A stretch of 32,712 nt of DNA from Micractinium sp. NFX-FRZ (taxonomy: Eukaryota > Chlorophyta > Trebouxiophyceae > Chlorellales > Chlorellaceae): the NCBI GenBank assembly GCA_029339195.1, contig JAPTJF010000586.1, positions 1 through 32,712 of the forward strand. The letters run 5' to 3'. This document shows, in pieces, positions 12,101 through 20,000 of this stretch. Made by a program: the position numbers and the translations under genes. The notes below the pieces were generated by a model. That model was given only the letters and a program-made list of their open reading frames with translations, was not told the origin of the DNA and did not search any database. The stretch's first letter is position 1. Every line of letters begins with the position of its first letter.

Positions 12101-15100
12101 CGCGTCCATTGCGGTGCGGCTGACGGTGTGTAGTGGAGGGGGTGGGGTGGGGTGGGGTGGAGGCGGGGGATGGGTGAAGGATAAGGTGAGTTGGAGGAAG
12201 GGGAGGGGGTAAGAGAGGGCAGCAGGCACCCAGCACCTGGGCATCCGCGCCCATGGCGGTGCGGCTGGATGGGGGCAAGGAGGGGGGAGGAGGGGAAGAT
12301 GAGTGAGGTGGTCCCTGGTGAAGACTGCAGCCGCTGGCGCAGTCTTCACCAGGTGAAGGAGACGCGGAAAGGGAGTGAGGGGGTGTTGTGGGCAGGTAGG
12401 GTCAGGGCAGCTAGGCAGTCTGCGAGCGGGCGCATAAGAGCCTTGCATTGCGCCGTGCTCCTGGCAGAGAGCGGCATTCACTGGCGACTGGCTGCCTCAA
12501 CAGGCAGCCCAGCCCTCGCCTTTGGCGGTCACACACACACTCATGCCTGAAGGTGCCGGATTCTTGCAGCAGCGGCAGCCTCCCACACGGCAGACGAGCG
12601 TTCTGTGTGGCACGTTTCACTGTAATCGACAGTTCATGGAAGGAAAAGCAAGAACATGCAAGGAGAGCACACCTGTAGTCGGAGCATATGATGATGCGGC
12701 GAGCGCTGGTGACCGCCACCAGGCGCAGGGCAGCCGGGTCCAGGGGGCTGCCCTGGCGGAACACAAACTGTGGGAGGGTGTGGGGCAGGGGGCGCGGGAA
12801 GGGCGGGGGAAGTGGAGCACGTGCCAGGCAACAGTGACAACAAGCAAAAGAAAAGTCAAAACACCACGAAACGTCTCCTGCAGCACACATCTGGACTGCC
12901 CCAAGTGGGCAGCGCTGCCAGGGATCCAAGCATAGGCACGGAACCGGTTGCCCGGGAGTAGCCAGGGGGAGCACCAGAACATTCCATCCCAGGCGGAGCA
13001 CCCCGCACCCGCGTGCCCAGGCGGTGGCTCTCCGGCACCGCCTCCCGGAAGAGCTGCTCCATCTCCAGCTTGCCACGCTGCGAGGGGGGGCATGGAGGGG
13101 TGCAGGCGGGGAAGGGGGCACGTGTGAGCAGCTGTTGCTTGCAGCTGGTGGCACACAGCCGCAGCCACAGCAGGGTTGCAGCGTGCTCTAAGCTGAGTGG
13201 CTGTCTCAAGGGCAGCTCCAGCAGGACACTCAGTGCTTGCCCAACATATACGACTGGATCAAGTGATAACAGAAGCGAGCCTGCAGCACAGCAACCTGAC
13301 CCACCCAAGGCGGGCTGAGCTTCCATCACACAAGAAACCATTCGACTTTGAATCCCTGCACACCCTCGGCACCTGCTGGGTGAGCACGACCACCACGCCC
13401 CCGCCGGCGGCGCGGTTGGCGGCGCACAGCTGGGTCAGGATTCGTGTGAGCTGGGCGATGTCTCGGGAGGACTCGCACCAGGCCAGCACCACGCTGTGCC
13501 CGGCCTCGTAGCACGCGCTGCCCTTCTTCACGTTGCTGTCCAGCACTTCAAGCACAAACTGGGGGTGGGCAAAAGAAAGTGTGTGGTTTGATGTGGGTAA
13601 GACTTGTTGACTTTGTTGTGCAAGGGCGGGCAGGCGGGCAGGCAGGCAGGCAGGCAGGGAAGGAGCAGGCAGGGAGGTGCGGGGTGGCGAGCGGCCCACC
13701 ATGTCAGCGGGGAGTGGAGCGGGCACCGCGGCCACATGCAGCTTGGGGTGCTGCCAGCCGCCAGCTGGCGCCTGCCAATCTCCCCGCGCTCATGTTTGCC
13801 TCACTCAGGCTGCCCAGGCGGGCTGCCCAAGCCGTGTGCCGGGCATACACTGCTCCTCTGCCCTTAGCCAACCCCCACTCCCTCAGCCCAGCCCACCTGT
13901 TGCACAAGGGCACCAGGGGCACCAGGGGCACCAGGGCACCAGCACCCACCTACTGATCTAAGCCAGTACCTTGCATGCTGCACTAGGCCAGTACCTTGCA
14001 CATGCTGCACTAGGGCCAGCACCCACCTGCTCGACGAGGGCCAGGACCAGGGCAAAGGAGGCCAGCCCAAAGATGGCGACAAAGACAGCAAACAGCTGGC
14101 TGGGCCAGCCGGCCTGGTCCGGCGGCAAGTCCTGCCTGCAAGTAGCCGAGCAGACATCTTTAATTGCGCCGTGTGAGTGCCGCAGGGTGATGAAGGTGCA
14201 TCTGGAGCCAGCAGCACGCGCACCGGACAGATCGGCTCCAGCAGGCAAGAAGGCAGGCAGGCAGGCAAGCAGGCAGGCGCAGGCAGGCTCGCCCGGAATC
14301 GCCGCCATCCTGTGCGGTCATCGCCGGTACATTAGTGCTTGCCTCACTGGCATCAACATCTGCCAACATTATGTTATAATGCACACCCTTGCACAGGCGC
14401 CAGCGGCCTGTGCAGCCCTCTCACCCCAGCACCACCGCCAGCACTGTGTAGAGGTGGTACCACGCCTGGCGCAGCAGCCCTTGCCCCTCAGGCAGCGCCG
14501 CTTCAGTCTCATCAAAGCTGCGGATCAGGCTCTGCAGCGAGCAAGGGCAGGGCGGCCAGGCGATATGGTATGGCAAGAGCCAAACGCAGAGCAAGAGCAA
14601 GAGGAGTGACTTGCCCCAGTGCAAGCATGGGAGAAGCCGGGCCGCCAATGCTGCATTTGGGGTGTGTCGGGTCGACAAAGCATGCAACGAGCACTATTCC
14701 CAGCGCGTTGCGCTTGCGGGCGCACCACGGTGCAGCAAGCACGATAGGGCAAACAACCGTAGCACCCAGCGCCCGGTCAACTTCCCACACCTCGATGCAG
14801 GCGCCCGCCGCAAAGACAGCTGCGTTTAAAACGACAAACAGCTGCAGGTCGGAACCAGTGTCGCGCCGCCAGTTGTCTGCGGTGCATCAGGTTTTGGTGG
14901 TTGCCAAAACAGAGAGGCAGGGTGGGAGGCAGTGAGGTAATGTGGGTGCTGGGTGCTGCAAACGACGCGGGACGTGGGGTGTCACGATGTGGGTGCTGGG
15001 TGCTGAGCGAAGCTGCATGCACCCAAAGATGGGCGCAATGAAGGGCTGTGCAGGCCTGCTCGGCACTGATGTATCCACACTGCTTACGCACTGCTTACGC

Positions 15101-15394
15101 ACAGTAGTTGTACTGGAGCTGGCCCAGCTTGTCAGCGAGGCGCTGGCGCCATGCGGGCCGCTCTTGCGGCGCCTCGTCGACATCTGCGGTGTCCAGGCTG
15201 TAAAGCGAGCTGGTGTCCAGGTCTGTCAGCCGCTTGCCACCGCCTCCTGCAGGTGGCTGCCGGCTCTGGAAGCCCCACTTGCCCATGGCGGCCACGCCCA
15301 GGCGCAAGGGGCGGCACATTCGGCGGCTGGGTTGGCGGCGCGCCGGCGCCGCTGAGGCCGGTGCCAGCCGACGCAGTGCTGCATTGGAGAGCAT
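6124..15394 (-). CDS. DMI1/CASTOR/POLLUX-family ion channel (24 exons, 949 aa)
   Basis: Model: complement(6124-6357, 6572-6661, 6850-6927, 7288-7356, 7543-7641, 7945-7983, 8247-8374, 8756-8884, 9377-9440, 9578-9631, 9861-9908, 10166-10346, 10604-10840, 10965-11076, 11452-11594, 11752-11840, 12008-12119, 12673-12767, 13009-13077, 13373-13558, 14027-14135, 14425-14531, 14791-14876, 15103-15394), 2850 nt. The N-terminus (about 40 residues) is Ala/Arg-rich and nearly free of acids, like a plastid transit peptide. A hydrophobic helix (about 109-126), a pore-helix-like segment ending VLGQDLPPDQ (about 150-168) and a second helix (about 175-196) precede an RCK-like region with the family signatures GHSVVLAW, RQGSPL and VKTEDALPLL (about 208-430), then a second RCK-like part (about 606-800). 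Plant relatives are cation channels of the nuclear envelope (CASTOR, POLLUX/DMI1) or plastid envelope (PEC1/2); the transit-like leader favours the latter. The splice least supported by a pyrimidine tract is the acceptor at 10841. Four introns use GC donors. Confidence 0.88.
7163..7220 (-). repeat. Intronic copy of channel exon 7288-7356 (3' half and GC donor)
   Basis: Positions 7163-7195 are identical to 7286-7318 (33 bp, spanning the GC donor), and homology continues to 7220 with changes. In the exon frame the copy has a TGA stop, so reading into it would truncate the protein. Offset 123 bp. Confidence 0.85.
8980..9008 (-). repeat. Intronic copy of channel exon 8756-8884 (5' edge and acceptor)
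   Basis: About 25 of 29 bases match 8858-8886, and the CTGCAG acceptor is intact. The flanking intron text (ggtgaggcacaggcaag) is also duplicated at about 8903 and 9045, so a unit of roughly 122 bp was tandemly copied. Confidence 0.8.
9106..9132 (-). repeat. Second intronic copy of the same exon edge
   Basis: About 23 of 27 bases match 8850-8876, the coding side of the exon edge. It is further decayed than the copy at 8980-9008 and lies 256 bp from the original. Confidence 0.65.
9635..9657. repeat. (CA)n microsatellite next to a splice acceptor
   Basis: About 11.5 CA units. On the transcript it is a GT repeat ending directly in GCAG, the acceptor of the channel exon 9578-9631, in place of the usual pyrimidine tract. 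Confidence 0.9.
11314..11356 (-). repeat. Intronic copy of channel exon 11452-11594 (3' edge with donor)
   Basis: 42 of 43 bases match 11452-11494. The copy is followed by its own donor, GTGAGC (plus-strand 11308-11313), which is closer to consensus than the donor of the annotated exon (GTGGGA). The interval from the real exon edge is 138 nt and open in frame. Confidence 0.92.
12131..12170 (+). repeat. G-rich run (GGGGT)n in a channel intron
   Basis: Four or more G4 runs separated by single T residues, capable of a G-quadruplex on the plus strand; on the transcript it is a C-rich tract close to the acceptor of exon 12008-12119. Confidence 0.8.
12223..12266 (-). repeat. Intronic copy of channel exon 12008-12119 (5' edge)
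   Basis: 41 of 44 bases match 12078-12121, and an acceptor-like CATCCAG precedes it on the transcript. Offset 145 bp; use of this acceptor would shift frame. Confidence 0.88.
12314..12353. repeat. Perfect inverted repeat, 15-bp arms, 10-base loop
   Basis: Arms cctggtgaagactgc (12314-12328) and gcagtcttcaccagg (12339-12353) flank agccgctggc. It lies in the channel intron 12120-12672 and would form a stable RNA hairpin. Confidence 0.9.
13939..14015. repeat. Repeat cluster copying the donor region of channel exon 14027-14135
   Basis: Positions 13939-13952 nearly repeat 14016-14029 (exon edge plus GTGGGT donor), and between them a 25-27 bp unit (ccagtaccttgca...) is present twice (13963 and 13988). 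A short gcaccaggg tandem repeat precedes it at about 13910-13942. Confidence 0.7.
15080..15102. repeat. Doubled splice donor of channel intron 1
   Basis: The first intron of the channel gene begins on the transcript with GTGCGTAAGCA repeated twice, so two identical donor sequences lie 11 nt apart. The outer one fits the reading frame. Confidence 0.75.
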
Positions 15395-15710
15395 GCCGGC
15401 CCTCCAACAGCCAATGCCGCGCTCAAATACGCTGCTTGCTCCAGGGTGCTGGTGAAGAACGCGGCTCCACTGCGGTGCCGGAAACAAAGTCCTTGGTGGG
15501 AGATAGTGGACTATGTCGCGGCGTGTTGTTTATATTATTGGGACGTTGCACAAATCTTTGAAGTTGCAAACCGAGCAAAAAACAAGACAAGGACTCCTTG
15601 AAGGGAGAAAGGCCTCCGCGTGACAGCGTGGCCGAAGCTGTTGCCTTCGTCACGTCTTCACGAGCAGCGCAGCGTTCTTGCCGTAACGCGAGCATGCAGC
15701 ATGCAGCAGG
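15395..15710. promoter_or_regulatory. Divergent promoter between the ion-channel gene and the small gene
   Basis: A 316-bp spacer between opposite start codons. On the minus strand CCAAT (15537-15541) lies two bases upstream of TATAAA (15529-15534), 135 bp before the channel ATG at 15394. The local sequence around 15520-15600 is AT-rich compared with its surroundings. No clear TATA box was seen for the plus-strand gene. Confidence 0.45.
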
Positions 15711-15724
15711 ATGAGCTGCACTAG
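15694..15724 (+). promoter_or_regulatory. Two overlapping upstream ORFs before the small gene
   Basis: ATG at 15694 opens a 6-codon ORF whose TGA (15712-15714) overlaps the main ATG (15711-15713) as ATGA. A second ATG at 15701 opens a 7-codon ORF ending at 15724. If the mRNA starts upstream of 15694, ribosomes meet both first, which would reduce or condition translation of the main frame. Confidence 0.45.
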
Positions 15725-16146
15725 CCTAGGCCCTCCTCCACTGACAGTTCTCGCTCTGGAGGCTCTCGCTAGCAATATCCAGCGTTACTCACAGCTCTGC
15801 AGCGACACCAATGGACACGCGATACCCGAGGAGCTTGCCTGCGCCTTGTTTGAGGTGGGCGCCACTGCCGCTGCCGCCGCTGCCGCTACCATTGTCATCC
15901 CACTGCCATTCCACACGCACACCTGCGGTTTGCGAAATGCTTGCATTCCCTCCCCATACCACCTGCCTGCAGCGAGTGCTAGAGAAGGGCAAGCTGACGC
16001 CCAAAGTGTTGGATCTGTTTGAGCGGCTGCAGCATGACGCAATAGCAGCCCGAATAGCTGCGCTAGGCATCCGCCGCTGGACACCGCCGCTGCTGCCCAC
16101 CACTCGGAACGGGCCGCTGGGCTACGGCAAGCCGGGCTGGGAGTGA
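15711..16146 (+). CDS. Small two-exon protein of unknown function (105 aa)
   Basis: Exons 15711-15854 and 15973-16146, joined by a phase-0 intron (GTGGGC...CTGCAG), giving 318 nt with TGA at 16144-16146. The join makes the continuous stretch ELACALFERVLEKGKLTP. The first 75 residues are Leu/Ala-rich and probably helical (LxxLAxxIxxY ... IPEELAxxLF ... VLDLFERL), loosely like the leading segment of LRR-type adaptor proteins. The tail is proline/glycine-rich and looks motif-like (RRWTPPLLPTTRN ... PGWE). There is no signal peptide or membrane segment. I do not recognise the family. The gene is divergent from the channel gene and convergent with the chromate transporter. Support comes from the clean splice join and the contrast between the structured head and tail; transcript evidence is absent. 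Confidence 0.62.
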
Positions 16147-17032
16147 TGGCATGACACGTGCCCACATGCCGGCGCGCCGTGCTGCAGCAGCCTTGGCATA
16201 CGTGCTGCAGCAGCCTTGGCATACGTGCTGCACTTGGGCGCTTGCGGAGCCTTCCCGCCACCCTACCTGCTTGCGCTTACTCCCTACTGCCCCTGTACCC
16301 TGTCCTCCCTCCGTTGCCCCTGCTGACCGCAAGCCGATGCCAGCGTTCGTGCCACCTTTCCTGTACCCACTGTCGCTGACCCTTCCCCCGGCTGCCCCAT
16401 TTTTCGGAGCATCCCCCCTCATTCATCCCACCATCACTTCTCTCTACAGCTGTCTGACTGGCTTGTGACCACACAGCCCTGCACTCACCTTGTCGCGTCT
16501 CACTCGTTCTGCTGTCATTTGCGTGACCCGTTTTTACATCAGTAGATGCAACGGCACGCGAGTGCAACCAACAGTCGGTGCTGCAGGCGCAGTTTCACAG
16601 CTGCAGAACTTTGGAGCGAGGCATGTAGTAATGGGCGGCGGACGCATCGAGGCGGGGTTGGGTTTCAGGAGTGGGGCAAGGCAGCAGGCCGCTGCGCACG
16701 CGTGCCAGCAGATGGGCAGCTTGAAGATGAAATATGGGAGGGCGAGGGAGGTTTCAAAGGAGTGGGTAGACCGAGGTGCACAGCCTGTAAGGGAGGGTGC
16801 ATGGGCGGTGCAGAAGCAGGGTGCGTGAAAAAACGGACTCTCAGATGCCGGTGGGTAGTCGACGGGTGGCCGTGCAGTGGCCGCTCTCAAACGTTGGTGG
16901 TGCGGTGGGGTTCAGAATGAAAGTGGGGGGGGGTGGCAGGGAAGGGAGCTTTCCTGAATTGCCGTGCGGTGCAGGTGGACGCACGCTGGTGACCTGGGGT
17001 GGGCAGCGCCAAGCGCTCCAAGCGCTGCCGCC
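16147..17032. other. Convergent intergenic region (3' UTRs)
   Basis: No gene supported. It holds the 3' ends of the small plus-strand gene (stop 16146) and the minus-strand transporter (stop 17033). A plus-strand TGTAA lies at 16786-16790 and a minus-strand TGTAA at 16534-16538. If both are the polyadenylation signals used, the two 3' UTRs overlap by about 250 bp. A 23-bp tandem repeat lies at 16179-16232. Confidence 0.5.
16179..16232. repeat. Tandem repeat, 2.3 x 23 bp
   Basis: The unit gtgctgcagcagccttggca + tac is present at 16179-16201 and 16202-16224, with a third partial copy to 16232. Confidence 0.9.
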
Positions 17033-20000
17033 TCACATCATGTCCGCTGCCCAGCCCACCACACCCAGCGCGCCGCCGCCAATGACCTGCACAGCCAAGG
17101 GTGGGTGTGTGCCACAGGTATGAGCATTGCATCATCAGTACAGGGGGACGCCCAGCCCAGCACAACACAGCCCCCGACCCCAGGCCGCCACAGGAGCTTC
17201 CCACCCCCCCACCCTCGCTCGCCAGCCTGGGCCCATGCGGTGCAACTATGACACAAAGTGAGATGCAGGGTTGGCAGCATGGCGGCCCACCCGTGTGCCT
17301 GGCTGGCTAGCTGCCCCCTCCCTCCCCGCCTTCCTAGTGCTCAGCTCAGCTTCCGGGAGGCTCTTGAGCTGGTGCTGCCCCTACCAGCTGAACAGCAAGC
17401 AAGCCGCAGCACACGCAGCACTCCCAGCATTAGCCACTCACCACAAGGGGTGCGGGCAGGGCCAGCACCTCGGTGGCGCCGTATGCCAGCATGCCGATAC
17501 AGATCGAGGTGGTGGGGAATGGGGAGGAGTCGTAGGCTGAGAGGGTGAGCTGGAAGACGGATGTGACGATGAGGCCCACGGCTGTGGAGTTGAGGCCCGG
17601 CAGCGCGCGGCGGTACACCTGCCACTTCCTGCGGCGTACAAGTGGCGGGAGGGGCGGGGCAGGGGGCAGGCACAATGGGAGAGAGGAGCGGCGGCAGGTC
17701 AGGGGCGGCAGGTGAGGCAGGAACGGCCGCCTGCTGCAGGAGACATGTGTTATCCCCGACCCCTGCCTACGCGCGACAGGCACGGCAGGAGCGGCAGGCA
17801 AAACGCGCACGCGGCTGGCCCGTGGGCGCGAGCGATGAGCAAGGTGCCAGGCACAGCGGGCACAGCATGCACAGCAGGCACACAGAGGGCTCAAACCATC
17901 CCCGCCTCACCTGAAGGCTCCCCAGAAGGGGAGGATGCCAAAGATGAGGATGATGCCGGGGGCAAACAGGCCCACCCAGCAGATGATGACGCCTGCAGGG
18001 CAGATGTGGCATGGGCAGGGGCGGGCATGAGACACCCCTGTGTTCCGGGCCAGTCACCTCCCACACACATGAGCCGTCTCGGCCAGACCAGCCAGCAAAA
18101 CAGGGCAAGATAGCAGTGGAGGAACCGATGCCAAGTCGCACACACACTCGCTCGCTGGCTGCTCGCCCAGCACAGCACTCACCCCCGCCTTCTGGGCGGC
18201 CACGGCCGGACCCAGACTCACAGCTCCAGGCAAGGCAGGCCGAGCAGCTAGCCAGAAGCCCAGGAGGCACTCACCCAGCACAGCGTTCACCCCCGCGTTC
18301 TGGGCAATCACCGCCCCCAGGTAGGCCGCAAAGTTGAAGAGGGGGCCGGGCATGGCCTGCGCCAGCGCCAGACCCGCGTAGAACTGGTCGGTGCTGATCC
18401 AGGAGTCGGGGGCGTCGGTGCACACCTGGGGGAGAAAGAAGGGGAGGTGCAGGCAAAGGGTGTGTTGGTGGAGGTGCCAGCCCTGCCCTAAACAGCTGGG
18501 TGGTGGTGAGGCAAGAGTCAGGGGCGTAGGTGCACACACACGTGCCACGTTCGAGGAACGGAGAGGGGGAGGCAGGCACACGAGGGGAAGTGCTGGTCAC
18601 TTGCATCTGCTGAGGAGATTGAGAGCCGGCGCTGACCTGGCGAGTGATGCAGGAGGCAAGCAGCAGGTATCGCAGACTGAAGGCAGCGGCTCACACCCCG
18701 TGCCCTGATCTCCCCATCCAACTCCCCCTGCCTCGCCTCACTCCCCCCCTTTTGGTACCTCTCCAACGCCCTCAGCTCCCTGCCAATGTGGTCTCGTTGC
18801 GCCCCTCCCTGCCCCACTGTGCTGCCGTGGCCTTGGGTGCCCCGCCCTGCCCCCCTGTGTGCCTCACCTCCACGCCCGCGCTGTCCACGATGCACTGCCG
18901 GTCCACCACGTCGTTGTACAGCATGGGCAGCACCACCTGCAGGCATGCAAGAAATTGCGGTGCAGTGTTGATGGTAACACTGAGCAGGGCAAATCCCTGG
19001 AATGAGCAGTCAACCACGTCGCTGTGCAGCCAGAGCAGCACCACCTGCAGCAGCAGAGTAAACCTGACAAGTAGGTGTCGATACGTCGCATCAAGGCCCT
19101 CAAAGCGAACCGAGAGCGGCACCGTGCACATGCTGCACAGGCGCCAGCATGACACATGATGCGACCGAAACACGGGGGGCCCTTACAGGCGCCAGCATGA
19201 CATGTGAAGCGGCCGAAACACGGGGGGCCCCGCCTGCCCGCCTCACCTGGCCTCCGCCAAAGATGATGGAACCGGTGCGGTAGAAGACGGCAAACCAGTG
19301 CAGCTCCTTGGCATCCTCGTAGCTGATCTGGCCCGCCTGCAGACAACAGAGTTGGGGGAGAAAAACAGAAGGGCAGTGGTGCCGCAATTGGAGCGCAAAG
19401 CGGTGCAGCTACTTCGCAACCCTGTGCTCAATCCGGCCCGCCCGAGGATCAACAGCAGGAGGGGCAGGGGGCGGGGATGGCCAGGGAAGCGAGATGGTTG
19501 GCAAAGGGGGCGGGGCGGGCCAGACCCAGGTCGAGGCGCGGGACACGCAGCAGAGGCAGCGGGCAGCGCGCGCAGCGCAGCGCAGCGCAGCGCAAGGAGA
19601 AGCCGGGGAGGCTCTGTGACAACCCCACCACCCTGTGCGGCTTCCTGAGCTGCTGGCAACTCAAGAAACCAGACACTAATACTGAAGTTGGAGCTGATAA
19701 AGCAGTGGCGTCACCCTGTGCGACCGACTCACCAGCACCAGCACCACCACGAGGATGACGACCCAGCCGACCAGCAGTATGCCGCCCCCAAGCTTGTTGA
19801 ACCCCAGCTTGTCCACCCCCGCATTCATCTCAGACACCTGCAGCCAGCAGGGAGTGGCAAGCAGTTGGGCATGTGGGGTGGCAAGCACTTGGGAGGCACA
19901 TGTGGCGGGGGCTTGGCTTCGCCAACGCGGGGCAGAGGCTTCCAGCGCCCACATGCGGTTGTAAAACAGTCCTTCTTAGAGGTAGGTAGACCGCGTTGCA

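Noticed and set aside
15395..15487. N-terminal extension of the channel protein to 15487
   Set aside because: The apparent start there is TTG; the first in-frame ATG is at 15394.
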